Assembly (NCBI GenBank): GCA_045801465.1 | Contig: JBJMSU010000095.1 | Span: 1 to 21,137 of the forward strand | DNA length: 21,137 nt | Direction: 5' to 3' | DNA from: DATFWC01 sp045801465 | GTDB taxonomy: Bacteria > Pseudomonadota > Alphaproteobacteria > Rhizobiales > Xanthobacteraceae | In this document: positions 14,222 through 20,273 of the stretch, piece by piece | How positions within the stretch are numbered: the first letter of the stretch is position 1 | How the letters are laid out: each line of letters begins with the position of its first letter | Translations under genes and position numbers: made by a program | Notes under the pieces: generated by a model | What the model was told of the DNA's origin: nothing | Databases searched by the model: none | Seen by the model: the letters and a program-made list of their open reading frames with translations, nothing else

Positions 14222-14508
14222 GACGCCCTCCCGATATGCGGCGCGGCTCGCTGCGGCGCGTCTTCCGCGCTAGCAGGCGTCGTCCGCGGCATGACGACAG
14301 ATCTCGGTTAGATCCTTGGGTCGCGAGGCCTACTTCGCTGGCTGTCCGGTACGCCTTGGGCGAGCGCCGCACGACCGGCGCCTCTGGTCCGTTCGTCGCG
14401 CGATCGCACGCGGATGTTCAAAGATCTTCCCGTCCTTGTGCGCGGCCGGTCGCGAGCAGAGCGTGCAGATCTCGTCCCACTTTCCGCGCCGGCATCAGGG
14501 CGCCGGCG
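14222..14508. other. Intergenic region between SecD-like and hydrolase-like genes
   Basis: 287 bases with no supported gene. One minus-strand reading (including WDEICTLCSRPAAHKDGK) looks protein-like but has an in-frame stop just upstream and no start codon, so it may be the decayed end of a former gene. The promoter of the SecD-like gene should lie here. Confidence 0.35.
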
Positions 14509-15033
14509 TCAATAACCGGGATCGGGCGTTTCCAAGAGCAACGCCTCCGGGCCGAACATGTGTGCATCCTTGACGCCTTTCGGCACGAACTTGGCGGAAG
14601 CCGACGGATCGGTTCTGTAGACCAGCTCCCAACTCCCCGGCTTATATTTGGACGAATCATAGGACGACCGCGGAGTTTCCGGCGCACCAAGCACGACAAC
14701 CAACTTAATGCGTTGGAGGGCGTCGTCGTTGTCCTTCAGATCCTGCAGGATCCAATACACGTTGTAGCCGCCGCCGGAAAATCCATAGAACGCGGTAATT
14801 GCATCGTCCTTATTGAACTCCTTCAAGGCCATCACGGTCTGCGGACTGCTGGCGCGCGTTTTACCCCCGCCGCGATCGCCCGAGATATCGAGCACGATCC
14901 CGTCATAGCCTTTGCGCCGCGCGTATTCGATCGCGGCCTGCTCGTGCAAGGCCCCCTTCGTGTAGTTGCGGGTCTTCCCCTGCTCGTCTGGATGAGACCC
15001 GTGATTGCCCCGCAAGATCAGCATCTTCGGCAT
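14509..15033 (-). CDS. Small alpha/beta-hydrolase-like protein
   Basis: A 174-aa protein whose central FYGFSGGGYNVYWIL (residues 82-96) contains a GxSxG nucleophile elbow with S86 as the candidate nucleophile. It is preceded by MLILRGNHGSHPDEQG and a Rossmann-like strand YDGIVLDISGDRGG (43-56), and followed by IKLVVVLGAPETP (109-121). D157-A-H158 near the end could supply the catalytic histidine. This layout fits a compact alpha/beta-hydrolase or lipase-like fold, but I do not recognise the exact family and it is short for a full hydrolase. The start at 15033 has TGGAGG five bases upstream and is preferred to 15099. No signal peptide is seen, so it is probably cytoplasmic. Confidence 0.75.
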   Translation of the reverse strand: MPKMLILRGNHGSHPDEQGKTRNYTKGALHEQAAIEYARRKGYDGIVLDISGDRGGGKTRASSPQTVMALKEFNKDDAITAFYGFSGGGYNVYWILQDLKDNDDALQRIKLVVVLGAPETPRSSYDSSKYKPGSWELVYRTDPSASAKFVPKGVKDAHMFGPEALLLETPDPGY

Positions 15034-15224
15034 TCTCGCCTCCAGTCGCGTGGTCCGATTTCCCGCAAGGCTCGCGGTGCGTTTGACGCCCGCCGGCACG
15101 CGAGGTTCACCATCCTGCCATAGAAACGCAAGAGACGAGTGCCTTAAGCAGCGCCTCCTGTGTCCCGGCGTCCTGTCTGGCCTTGGCTCCGATCGTGAGC
15201 ACGAGAACGCGTCCGCGGCACTTT

Positions 15225-15249
15225 TCGGGAGATTTTGCTAGACTCCCGA
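15225..15249 (+). promoter_or_regulatory. Inverted repeat immediately before the dehydrogenase start
   Basis: TCGGGAG (15225-15231) and CTCCCGA (15243-15249) are exact inverted repeats with an 11-base loop, ending one base before the ATG. The GGGAG is the only Shine-Dalgarno-like sequence nearby, is too far from the ATG for normal use, and would be hidden in this hairpin. The TGCTAGACT in the loop also resembles a -10 element. It could be a protein-binding operator or a translational control element. Confidence 0.35.
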
Positions 15250-15250
15250 C

Positions 15251-16165
15251 ATGAAGGCGATTTTCATCGACTGCAACCAGCAGCTCGCGCCGATCTTCGC
15301 GCGCGTGCGGCGGTCCGACGATCCGCCGATCGTTGTCAACACGGCACCGTTCGGCGCGCAAGACCTGCCGCGCCTGCTCGACGGCTACGCGATCTGCCTC
15401 GACGATCACTCCCATCTGCCGACCGAGCTCGTCGCGCAGTGTCCGGCGCTCAAGCACATCGTTTTCCTCGGCACCGGTGCGGCGAGCTATATGGACGTCG
15501 CCGCGCTGACGCAGCGCGGCGTCGCGGTGCACACGATCAAGGGCTACGGCGACACCGCGGTCGCCGAGCACGCGATCGCCTTGATGTGGGCGGCGGCGCG
15601 CGATATCGCGCGCATGGACCGCGCCGTGCGCGGCGGCACCTGGCAGCCGCTCGAAGGCGTGCAGTTGACCGGCAAGACGCTCGGCATCGTCGGTCTTGGC
15701 GGCATCGGCCGCGAAGTCGCGCGCATTGCCGCCGGCATGGGCATGCAGGTGCTGGCGTGGAACCGCGGCGGCGCCGGCCGCACGGATGCGCCCGCGCCGC
15801 TGGTCGCGCTCGACACGCTGCTCGCCGACGCCGATGTGGTGTCGCTGCACCTCGCGCTCAGCGACGAAACGCGCGGCTTTCTCGATGCGGCGCGCCTCGC
15901 CCGCATGAAGCCCGGCGCGATCCTCGTCAACACCGCGCGCGGCGCGCTGGTCGACGAGGCGGCGCTGATGCAGGCGCTGGAGAGCGGCCACATCCGCCAC
16001 GCCGCCCTCGACGTGTTCCACGCCGAGCCGCTCAGCCGCGATCATCCTCTGGCCGGGATGGAGAACGTCACCTTGAGCGCGCACGCCGCCTTCCGCACGC
16101 CGGAAGCCTCGATGACGCTCTTGCGCCGCGCCATCGATATCGTGCGGACGATCAGCGCGGCGTGA
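15251..16165 (+). CDS. D-2-hydroxyacid dehydrogenase family protein
   Basis: A 304-aa NAD(P)-dependent D-2-hydroxyacid dehydrogenase, a family that interconverts 2-hydroxy acids and 2-oxo acids (glyoxylate/hydroxypyruvate reductases, phosphoglycerate dehydrogenase relatives). The nucleotide-binding motif is GLGGIG (148-153) after GKTLGIV. Catalytic residues are R230 in NTARGALVDE, E259 in FHAEPL and H278 in LSAHAAF, all in the right order and spacing. The substrate domain is at the N-terminus, including VFLGTGAASYMDVAAL. No C-terminal ACT domain, so it is not a long-form SerA. It converges with the TAXI receptor gene, with three bases between their stops. Substrate not determinable. Confidence 0.92.
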   Translation: MKAIFIDCNQQLAPIFARVRRSDDPPIVVNTAPFGAQDLPRLLDGYAICLDDHSHLPTELVAQCPALKHIVFLGTGAASYMDVAALTQRGVAVHTIKGYGDTAVAEHAIALMWAAARDIARMDRAVRGGTWQPLEGVQLTGKTLGIVGLGGIGREVARIAAGMGMQVLAWNRGGAGRTDAPAPLVALDTLLADADVVSLHLALSDETRGFLDAARLARMKPGAILVNTARGALVDEAALMQALESGHIRHAALDVFHAEPLSRDHPLAGMENVTLSAHAAFRTPEASMTLLRRAIDIVRTISAA

Positions 16166-16168
16166 CGG

Positions 16169-17128
16169 TCACCGCACGATACCCATCTCGCGCAGGTAGC
16201 GCAGCGTGCCCGGGTGGATGAGCTCCGGGCGCGGCGCCGCGGCCGCGGTGTTCGCCGGCGTGGTCTCGCGCGCCTGGTCGAGCTTGGCCACCAGCGCCGC
16301 CTCGCCGCGATGCAGCGCGCGCGCAATGCGGTAGGCGGTCTCGTCGGCGAGCGTCGGGCGGGCGAGAATGAACGAGAAGGAGCCGACCGATTCGAGCGGC
16401 GCGTCGATGCCCGGATAGCTGCCGGCCGGAATGGTGATGGGTTTGAGAAACCCGTGCTTGGCGCGGATGCGCGCCGATTCGTCCCGGCTCGGCGCGATGA
16501 AGCGGCCGCCGGCCTTGGCCACCGTGGTGAAGCCGGGCCAGCCGATCCCGCCGCCCCACAGCGCGGCGGCGCGGCCGTCCAGCACCATGGCCGGGCCGTC
16601 GCCGGCGCGGTCGAGATAGATCGCGTGAAAATCCTTCTCGGCGTCGAGGCCGAGCCCGTCGAGCACATAGCGCGCGAGGATCACGAGGCCGGAGCCGCGC
16701 GCCCCGAACGCCACCGGCTTGCCCTTGAGATCGGCGATCGTCCGGGCGGGGCTGTCGGCGCGCACCACGAACATGCCGGGCGTCGAATACATCGCCGCGA
16801 TGATCTTGAGATCGGCGGGCGGCCGGCCGATGCCGGCGAGCGCCTCATAGGCGACCTCGCCCTGCACCAGGCCGATGTCGAGCTTGCCGTCCTCGAGCAG
16901 CGGCACGTTCTCCGTGCTGCCCTTGGTGTTGCGCGGCTCGATGAAGAGCGAGGGATCGGTTGCATTGACGACCTCGGCGACCACGCCGCCATAGAGCGGA
17001 AACCCGCCGCCCGGCGTGGCGGTGCCGAGGATCACCCGGGTCTGCTCGTCGGCCGCCAATGAAGCCCTCCATGATCCCGGAGCTGCCACCAGTGCCGCGC
17101 CGATGAGCACGGCTGCCATCGCCTTCAT
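16169..17128 (-). CDS. TAXI family TRAP transporter solute-binding protein
   Basis: A 319-aa periplasmic receptor of the TAXI type (TRAP-associated extracytoplasmic immunogenic), which would hand a small organic acid or amino acid to a TRAP permease. It has a signal peptide at 1-26 (MKAMAAVLIGAALVAAPG) and then the typical opening VILGTATPGGGFPLYGG (32-48). RNTKGSTENVPLL and GKLDIGLVQGEVAYEAL follow. The ATG at 17128 is preferred to a GTG at 17134 because GGGGAGG then has a five-base spacing and the GTG overlaps it. No TRAP membrane subunits are in the window. It follows the fumarylacetoacetate-hydrolase gene by 81 bases on the same strand, which suggests that the two serve one keto/hydroxy-acid pathway. 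Confidence 0.92.
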   Translation of the reverse strand: MKAMAAVLIGAALVAAPGSWRASLAADEQTRVILGTATPGGGFPLYGGVVAEVVNATDPSLFIEPRNTKGSTENVPLLEDGKLDIGLVQGEVAYEALAGIGRPPADLKIIAAMYSTPGMFVVRADSPARTIADLKGKPVAFGARGSGLVILARYVLDGLGLDAEKDFHAIYLDRAGDGPAMVLDGRAAALWGGGIGWPGFTTVAKAGGRFIAPSRDESARIRAKHGFLKPITIPAGSYPGIDAPLESVGSFSFILARPTLADETAYRIARALHRGEAALVAKLDQARETTPANTAAAAPRPELIHPGTLRYLREMGIVR

Positions 17129-17209
17129 CGCCACCTCCCCTCCGCGGGCCGCGGCCGCAGCATAGAAGATGATGCCAGACGTTGCACGGCCGCTGCGAGG
17201 CCGCGCACC

Positions 17210-18136
17210 TCAGGCGAATTTGTTCTTGAGCTCGCCGATGCGCTCGATGGTGATGCGGACCTCGTCGCCGGCTTTGAGGAACTCGCCGCGCCCGGCGCCG
17301 ACGCCGGCCGGCGTTCCGGTCAGGATGACGTCGCCGGGGTGCAGCGTGATCTTCTCCGACAGATGCGCGATCTGCTCGACGATGTTGAAGATCAGCTCGC
17401 TGGTGTTGGACGACTGCTTCACGACGCCGTTGAGCTTGAGCTCGATGGCGAGCTTGTGCGGATCCGGCACGTCGTCGGCGAGCACGATCCACGGCCCGAG
17501 CGGGCACGCGCCGTCGAAGCACTTCTGCGCCACCCAGTCGAACTTGAACGGCGAGGTGTCGGAGATGCCGGGACGGCGCGAGACGTCGCGCGCCGAGAGG
17601 TCGTTGCCGATGGTGTAGCCGGCGACGACGTCGAGCGCGCGCTCAATCGGCACGTTGCGGGCGGGGCGGCCGATGACCACGCCCAGCTCCGCCTCCCAGT
17701 CGATCTTCTTGGCGTGGGTCGGCAGCGGAACCGTCGCGTCGGGCGCGACCACGCAATGCGACGCCTTGATGAAATGCCAGGCCTTGAGGCCGAGCGTGTG
17801 CGGGTCGGGCTCCGGCTGGATGTTCTGCGCGCGCGCCATCTCCAGCACGTGGTCGCGGTAGTTGGCGCCGGCGCAGTAGATCGCGCCCGGCCGCGGAATG
17901 GGCGCCAGCAGCCGCACATGATCGAGGTCCAGCGCGCCGGCGCGGCTCGGCCCGGCGCCGGCTGCGAACGCGTCGAGCACGTCCTTGGCGCGCGGCCAGT
18001 CGTTGAGGATGCCCAGCACCGTGTCGTAGCGCGGCTCGCCCGTGGCGCCGGCCACGTCGAACGCGGCATCACCGGAAATCATGCCGGCGCGCGGCCCCTC
18101 GCCGGTCTCGTACGTCATGAGCTTGTATGTCGCCAT
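17210..18136 (-). CDS. Fumarylacetoacetate hydrolase family protein
   Basis: A 308-aa enzyme of the FAH family, whose members hydrolyse acylpyruvates or hydrate/decarboxylate 2-oxo acids from aromatic breakdown. Signatures are NYRDH (92-96), DWEAELGVVIG (146-156) carrying metal ligands E148 and E150, GYTIGNDLSARD (173-184) with D179, and LTGTPAGVGAGRGEFLKAGD. The start at 18136 (MATYKLMTYE) is preferred. The frame is open to 18274, but the upstream part is a translation of a 7-bp repeat array (SPFAIRH-like) and is unlikely to be protein. Together with the adjacent TAXI receptor it suggests import and degradation of an organic acid. The precise substrate is unknown. Confidence 0.92.
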   Translation of the reverse strand: MATYKLMTYETGEGPRAGMISGDAAFDVAGATGEPRYDTVLGILNDWPRAKDVLDAFAAGAGPSRAGALDLDHVRLLAPIPRPGAIYCAGANYRDHVLEMARAQNIQPEPDPHTLGLKAWHFIKASHCVVAPDATVPLPTHAKKIDWEAELGVVIGRPARNVPIERALDVVAGYTIGNDLSARDVSRRPGISDTSPFKFDWVAQKCFDGACPLGPWIVLADDVPDPHKLAIELKLNGVVKQSSNTSELIFNIVEQIAHLSEKITLHPGDVILTGTPAGVGAGRGEFLKAGDEVRITIERIGELKNKFA

Positions 18137-18167
18137 GGAGTCCCCGCCCGCTGATGGATGCGCAATT

Positions 18168-18296
18168 GCGAATGGCGAATAGCGAATGGCGAATGGGGAA
18201 GGCAAGAAGTGATTAGCGAATGGCGAATGGCGAATAGCGAATGGGAAGGCAAGGATCTCTTCCCTATTCGCCACTCGCCATTCGCTATTCGCAATC
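18168..18296. repeat. 7-bp repeat array (GCGAATG/GCGAATA) forming a long inverted repeat
   Basis: Runs of GCGAATG and GCGAATA occur at about 18168-18195 and 18214-18243, each followed by GGGAAGGCAAG. A third run in the opposite orientation spans about 18262-18293 (CTATTCGCCACTCGCC, then ATTCGCTATTCGC). The second and third runs can fold into a stem with arms of about 33 bases and a loop of roughly ten bases. The array sits between the FAH gene start and the stop of the deacetylase remnant. Translated, the period of seven bases gives a seven-residue repeat (SPFAIRH/SPFAIRY). Confidence 0.8.
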
Positions 18297-18575
18297 CTAG
18301 GCCGCGTCCACGCGGCGGAAGCCGCTCCACAGGGCGGTGGCGGTTCCCGACAGCAGCACCTGCAGATAGCGCAGGCGCTGGAACTGGCCGTTCACCGAGA
18401 TGCGCGGCAGGGCGGTGAGATGCCGGGCATGCTCGGGAAACAGCACGCCCGGCCGCGTCGTCACGCCGGTCTTGAAGCCGAGCCGCGCCGCCATGCCGAA
18501 CTCGCGCGGGCCGGCCGAGGTGGCGTCGCCGACCGGATAGGAGAAGTGGTGCGGCCGCACGCCGAACGCCGCGTG
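18297..18575 (-). pseudogene. 3' remnant of a polysaccharide deacetylase gene
   Basis: About 91 codons read as the C-terminal part of a NodB-like polysaccharide deacetylase: FGVRPHHFSYPVGD, REFGMAARLGFKTGVTTRPG, VLFPEHARHLTALPR and RLRYLQVLLSG, ending WSGFRRVDAA. The N-terminal catalytic part with the metal-binding Asp and His motifs is absent. The reading frame breaks at a TGA (18576-18578), right where a dispersed repeat (18586-18608) begins, so the 5' part was probably lost by a rearrangement at that repeat. The conserved end and stop are intact. A short GTG-initiated frame at 18560 exists but has no ribosome-binding site. Confidence 0.75.
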
Positions 18576-18585
18576 TCAAAGGATT

Positions 18586-18608
18586 GAGGGTGACCGCTCA
18601 GGATGAGG
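18586..18608. repeat. Second copy of the CTCAGGATGAGG-type dispersed repeat
   Basis: These 23 bases match 10186-10208 with one mismatch, in the same orientation. The copy lies at the broken end of the deacetylase remnant. Confidence 0.6.
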
Positions 18609-18704
18609 CGCGCATTCCTGCCGAATGTGTCGCCCTCATGCAAGCGTTGCGCGATCAAAGCGTTTACGCGCCGATGCGCGGCCATTCAGACTTTGCCTAT
18701 ACAC

Positions 18705-18830
18705 CGATAACGAGATTGCCCGTTCACCTCTGGCCGCATCTCGGGCAGAAACAGCGCCGAGGGGAGTGGCAAATCGGCTCGCTGCTCCGGGGGGCGTCCA
18801 AATCTATCTCTCTTGGGCGCCCCTTTTTTT
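18705..18830 (+). ncRNA. Candidate small RNA with intrinsic terminator
   Basis: All neighbouring genes are on the minus strand, yet a strong plus-strand terminator (18791-18830) is present with no plus-strand gene upstream. The preceding 90 bases can form two hairpins: TGCCCG (18717-18722) with CGGGCA (18742-18747), and CAGCGCCGA (18752-18760) with TCGGCTCGCTG (18774-18784), the latter exposing a loop with GGGGAG. A TATACA at 18698-18703 could be the -10 element, but no good -35 is seen, so the 5' end is approximate. Three hairpins ending in a U-run is the usual form of Hfq-type regulatory RNAs. I do not recognise a named family. Confidence 0.45.
18791..18830 (+). terminator. Rho-independent terminator
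   Basis: GGGGCGTCCAA (18791-18801) pairs with TTGGGCGCCCC (18813-18823) along all 11 positions, one being a G-U pair. The loop is 11 bases long and seven Ts follow (18824-18830). It works only in the plus direction, since no matching A-run precedes the stem. Confidence 0.85.
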
Positions 18831-18958
18831 GCGCCCGGCGGCAGCCCGTCCGGCGCGAGAAGGCGCAAGCCGCCAGCAACGGCACGGCGCGCGCCAATTG
18901 CAATTCCGCAACAGCGTGTAAACCTGTTCATTCGCCGGCCGAGCCCGAAGCAGGCGGG

Positions 18959-19240
18959 CTAGCGGCGGTGGCGGTCGGTCACCAGGCCTTCGCCGTGGCG
19001 CAGTTCGTCGATGAGCTTTTCGTGCTGGTCCAGCCGGTTCTCCTGCACGGCGATCTTGGACAACACGTCACCGAAACTTTTCATTGCCGCCGACAACAGC
19101 TCGACCGATGCCTTCATGGATGCAAAATCGTGCTTGAGCACACGCACGTCTCCTTCGAGTTTGTAGAAGGCCGCCAGCACGGCGGCGATGAAAGCGACGA
19201 GCTGGATCACGTCGCCGAGGCGGATCGACCATTCGAACAT
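18959..19240 (-). CDS. Small membrane-anchored coiled-coil protein, phage-type
   Basis: A 93-aa protein with one membrane segment (VIQLVAFIAAVLAAFYKL, residues 11-28) followed by a predicted coiled coil with regularly spaced hydrophobic residues (VRVLKHDFASMKASVELLSA to AVQENRLDQHEKLIDELRHG). One helix plus a cytoplasmic coiled coil is seen in phage XhlA/spanin-like accessory lysis proteins, and its place after the holin genes agrees with that. The start at 19240 (MFEWSIRLGD) is the first ATG after a purine-rich leader; the longer open frame upstream has no support. The exact family is not recognised. Confidence 0.65.
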   Translation of the reverse strand: MFEWSIRLGDVIQLVAFIAAVLAAFYKLEGDVRVLKHDFASMKASVELLSAAMKSFGDVLSKIAVQENRLDQHEKLIDELRHGEGLVTDRHRR

Positions 19241-19242
19241 CG

Positions 19243-19268
19243 TTTCTTCTCTCTCTTTCTTTCTCTCT
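19243..19268 (-). promoter_or_regulatory. 26-base homopurine leader before the 93-aa gene
   Basis: On the minus strand the bases from 19268 to 19243 are exclusively A and G (AGAGAGAAAGAAAG-like), ending two bases before the ATG. It includes weak Shine-Dalgarno matches (AGAGAAG) but no GGAGG. Such a tract may recruit ribosomes by standby binding or be slippage-prone. Confidence 0.4.
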
Positions 19269-19338
19269 GGCGGTTGAGTTTCTTGGCCTGTCGGGAGCGT
19301 CTGAATCAGCGCGGCGTGCGCGAACCCTCGGAGCGCGG

Positions 19339-19560
19339 TCACTTCACCGGTCGCAGATGCTTGGGCTGCTTGCCGTCCGCCGGCGGCATGCCGTTCTTGA
19401 GCCAATTGTTGGTTTCCTCCAGGACGGCCAGCGACGGCACGGCGCCGTCGAGGGTCAGGCGCTCGAGCACGAACGCGCGCCGGCGCTCGTCGTCGTTTAC
19501 GGCCCACGGATAGGGGTCAGGCGCGAGCGGTTCGAGCTCCACCTCTTCTTCGTCGCTCAT
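19339..19560 (-). CDS. Hypothetical 73-aa protein in the lysis cassette
   Basis: A 73-aa soluble protein starting MSDEEEVELEPLAPDPYPW, strongly acidic at the start, with a central helical part (NDDERRRAFVLERLTLDG) and a basic end (GKQPKHLRPVK). GAGG five bases upstream of the ATG at 19560 supports the start. I do not recognise it. It lies between the 3TM holin (80-base gap) and the coiled-coil protein (98-base gap) on the same strand, and probably belongs to the same phage-derived unit. Confidence 0.55.
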   Translation of the reverse strand: MSDEEEVELEPLAPDPYPWAVNDDERRRAFVLERLTLDGAVPSLAVLEETNNWLKNGMPPADGKQPKHLRPVK

Positions 19561-19640
19561 GCGGTCCTCGATGAAAACGCGGCCTGCACGCGGCGCGTGC
19601 GCTGCCGGCAGCACCGGATCGATCGGATGCGAGAAGGGGC

Positions 19641-20045
19641 TCAGCGCTTGAGAATGCGCGCGACGTTCTCGAAGCCGCGCTTGCCCACGTAGAACAGCAT
19701 GATCCAGCCGGCCCAGGTGGCGACGTCGCCGGTGATGGCGTCGGTCGATCCGTGGGTGAGCGCGCCCAGCACCTTGTCCCACAGGATCACCTTGCCGAAA
19801 TACGCGACCATGACGTAGCCGAACAGGTGCGTCGGCTCGTACCAGCGGCCCATCTCGGCGATGCGGAGCTGCGCCTGCAGCTCGATCTCGCGCTGCGCGA
19901 CGGCGAGCTCGCGCGCCGCCAGATCGGCGGCGGTGCGTTCGCGGTCGTTGCCGGCGGCGAGCTTGGCCTTGTAGGCGTCGGCGAGCGTCTCGAAGCCCTT
20001 GCCGGCGAACCACTGGGCGATCTTGAGCGCGATCCCGGCCCACAT
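19641..20045 (-). CDS. Holin of the 3TM (GTA-type) family
   Basis: A 134-aa protein resembling the 3TM holins associated with phage and gene transfer agent release (PF11351-like). An amphipathic N-terminal region (IALKIAQWFAGKGFETLADA) leads into a charged helix rich in Ala, Glu and Arg (residues 36-66). The membrane part follows: HLFGYVMVAYFGKVILWDKV (73-92) and ATWAGWIMLFYVGKRGFE (109-126). The KVILWDKVLG stretch and the STDAITGD turn are what I would expect in this family. The start at 20045 lies two bases after the upstream stop. It would permit the endolysin to reach the cell wall. Moderately sure of the family. Confidence 0.7.
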   Translation of the reverse strand: MWAGIALKIAQWFAGKGFETLADAYKAKLAAGNDRERTAADLAARELAVAQREIELQAQLRIAEMGRWYEPTHLFGYVMVAYFGKVILWDKVLGALTHGSTDAITGDVATWAGWIMLFYVGKRGFENVARILKR

Positions 20046-20047
20046 GG

Positions 20048-20272
20048 TCAGCCCCGCAGATCGAGCGTGCGCAGCCGCGCCAGGATGCCGAGCACGGCAA
20101 TGACGATGGTCGACCAGCCCGGCTTGTAGGCGTCGATCAGGGTCGCGGCCTCCGGCATGGCGACGAGCTGCAGGAGCGGCCCGGCCGCCTGCGAGATGAG
20201 GCCCACGGCGCTGGCGAGCGCGAGCCAGGCGACGGTGGCCGAGCGCGTGAGCGCAGCCTTGATCTTCTGCAT
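20048..20272 (-). CDS. Small membrane protein of the lysis cassette
   Basis: A 74-aa protein with two likely membrane segments, TVAWLALASAVGLISQAAGP (13-32) and STIVIAVLGILARL (54-67), flanked by basic residues. Its ATG at 20272 lies one base after the endolysin stop, with GGAG eight bases upstream inside the endolysin's final codons, indicating translational coupling. The holin gene starts two bases after its own stop. Size, topology and position fit a second holin or holin regulator (antiholin). No named family recognised. Confidence 0.65.
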   Translation of the reverse strand: MQKIKAALTRSATVAWLALASAVGLISQAAGPLLQLVAMPEAATLIDAYKPGWSTIVIAVLGILARLRTLDLRG

Positions 20273-20273
20273 G

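Noticed and set aside
14330..14480. Short Cys-containing minus-strand reading (WDEICTLCSRPAAHKDGK)
   Set aside because: Protein-like, possibly a decayed gene end, but an in-frame stop lies just upstream and there is no start codon.
15107..16084. 325-codon minus-strand open frame opposite the dehydrogenase
   Set aside because: Overlaps a gene with intact catalytic residues. Only its last ~35 codons (15107-15210) lie outside it, and although they look somewhat protein-like they have no separate start with a ribosome-binding site.
18137..18274. N-terminal extension of the FAH-family protein made of SPFAIRH-like repeats
   Set aside because: It is a translation of the 7-bp repeat array; FAH-family homology begins at MATYKLMTYE and the repeat would give the same peptide in any frame.
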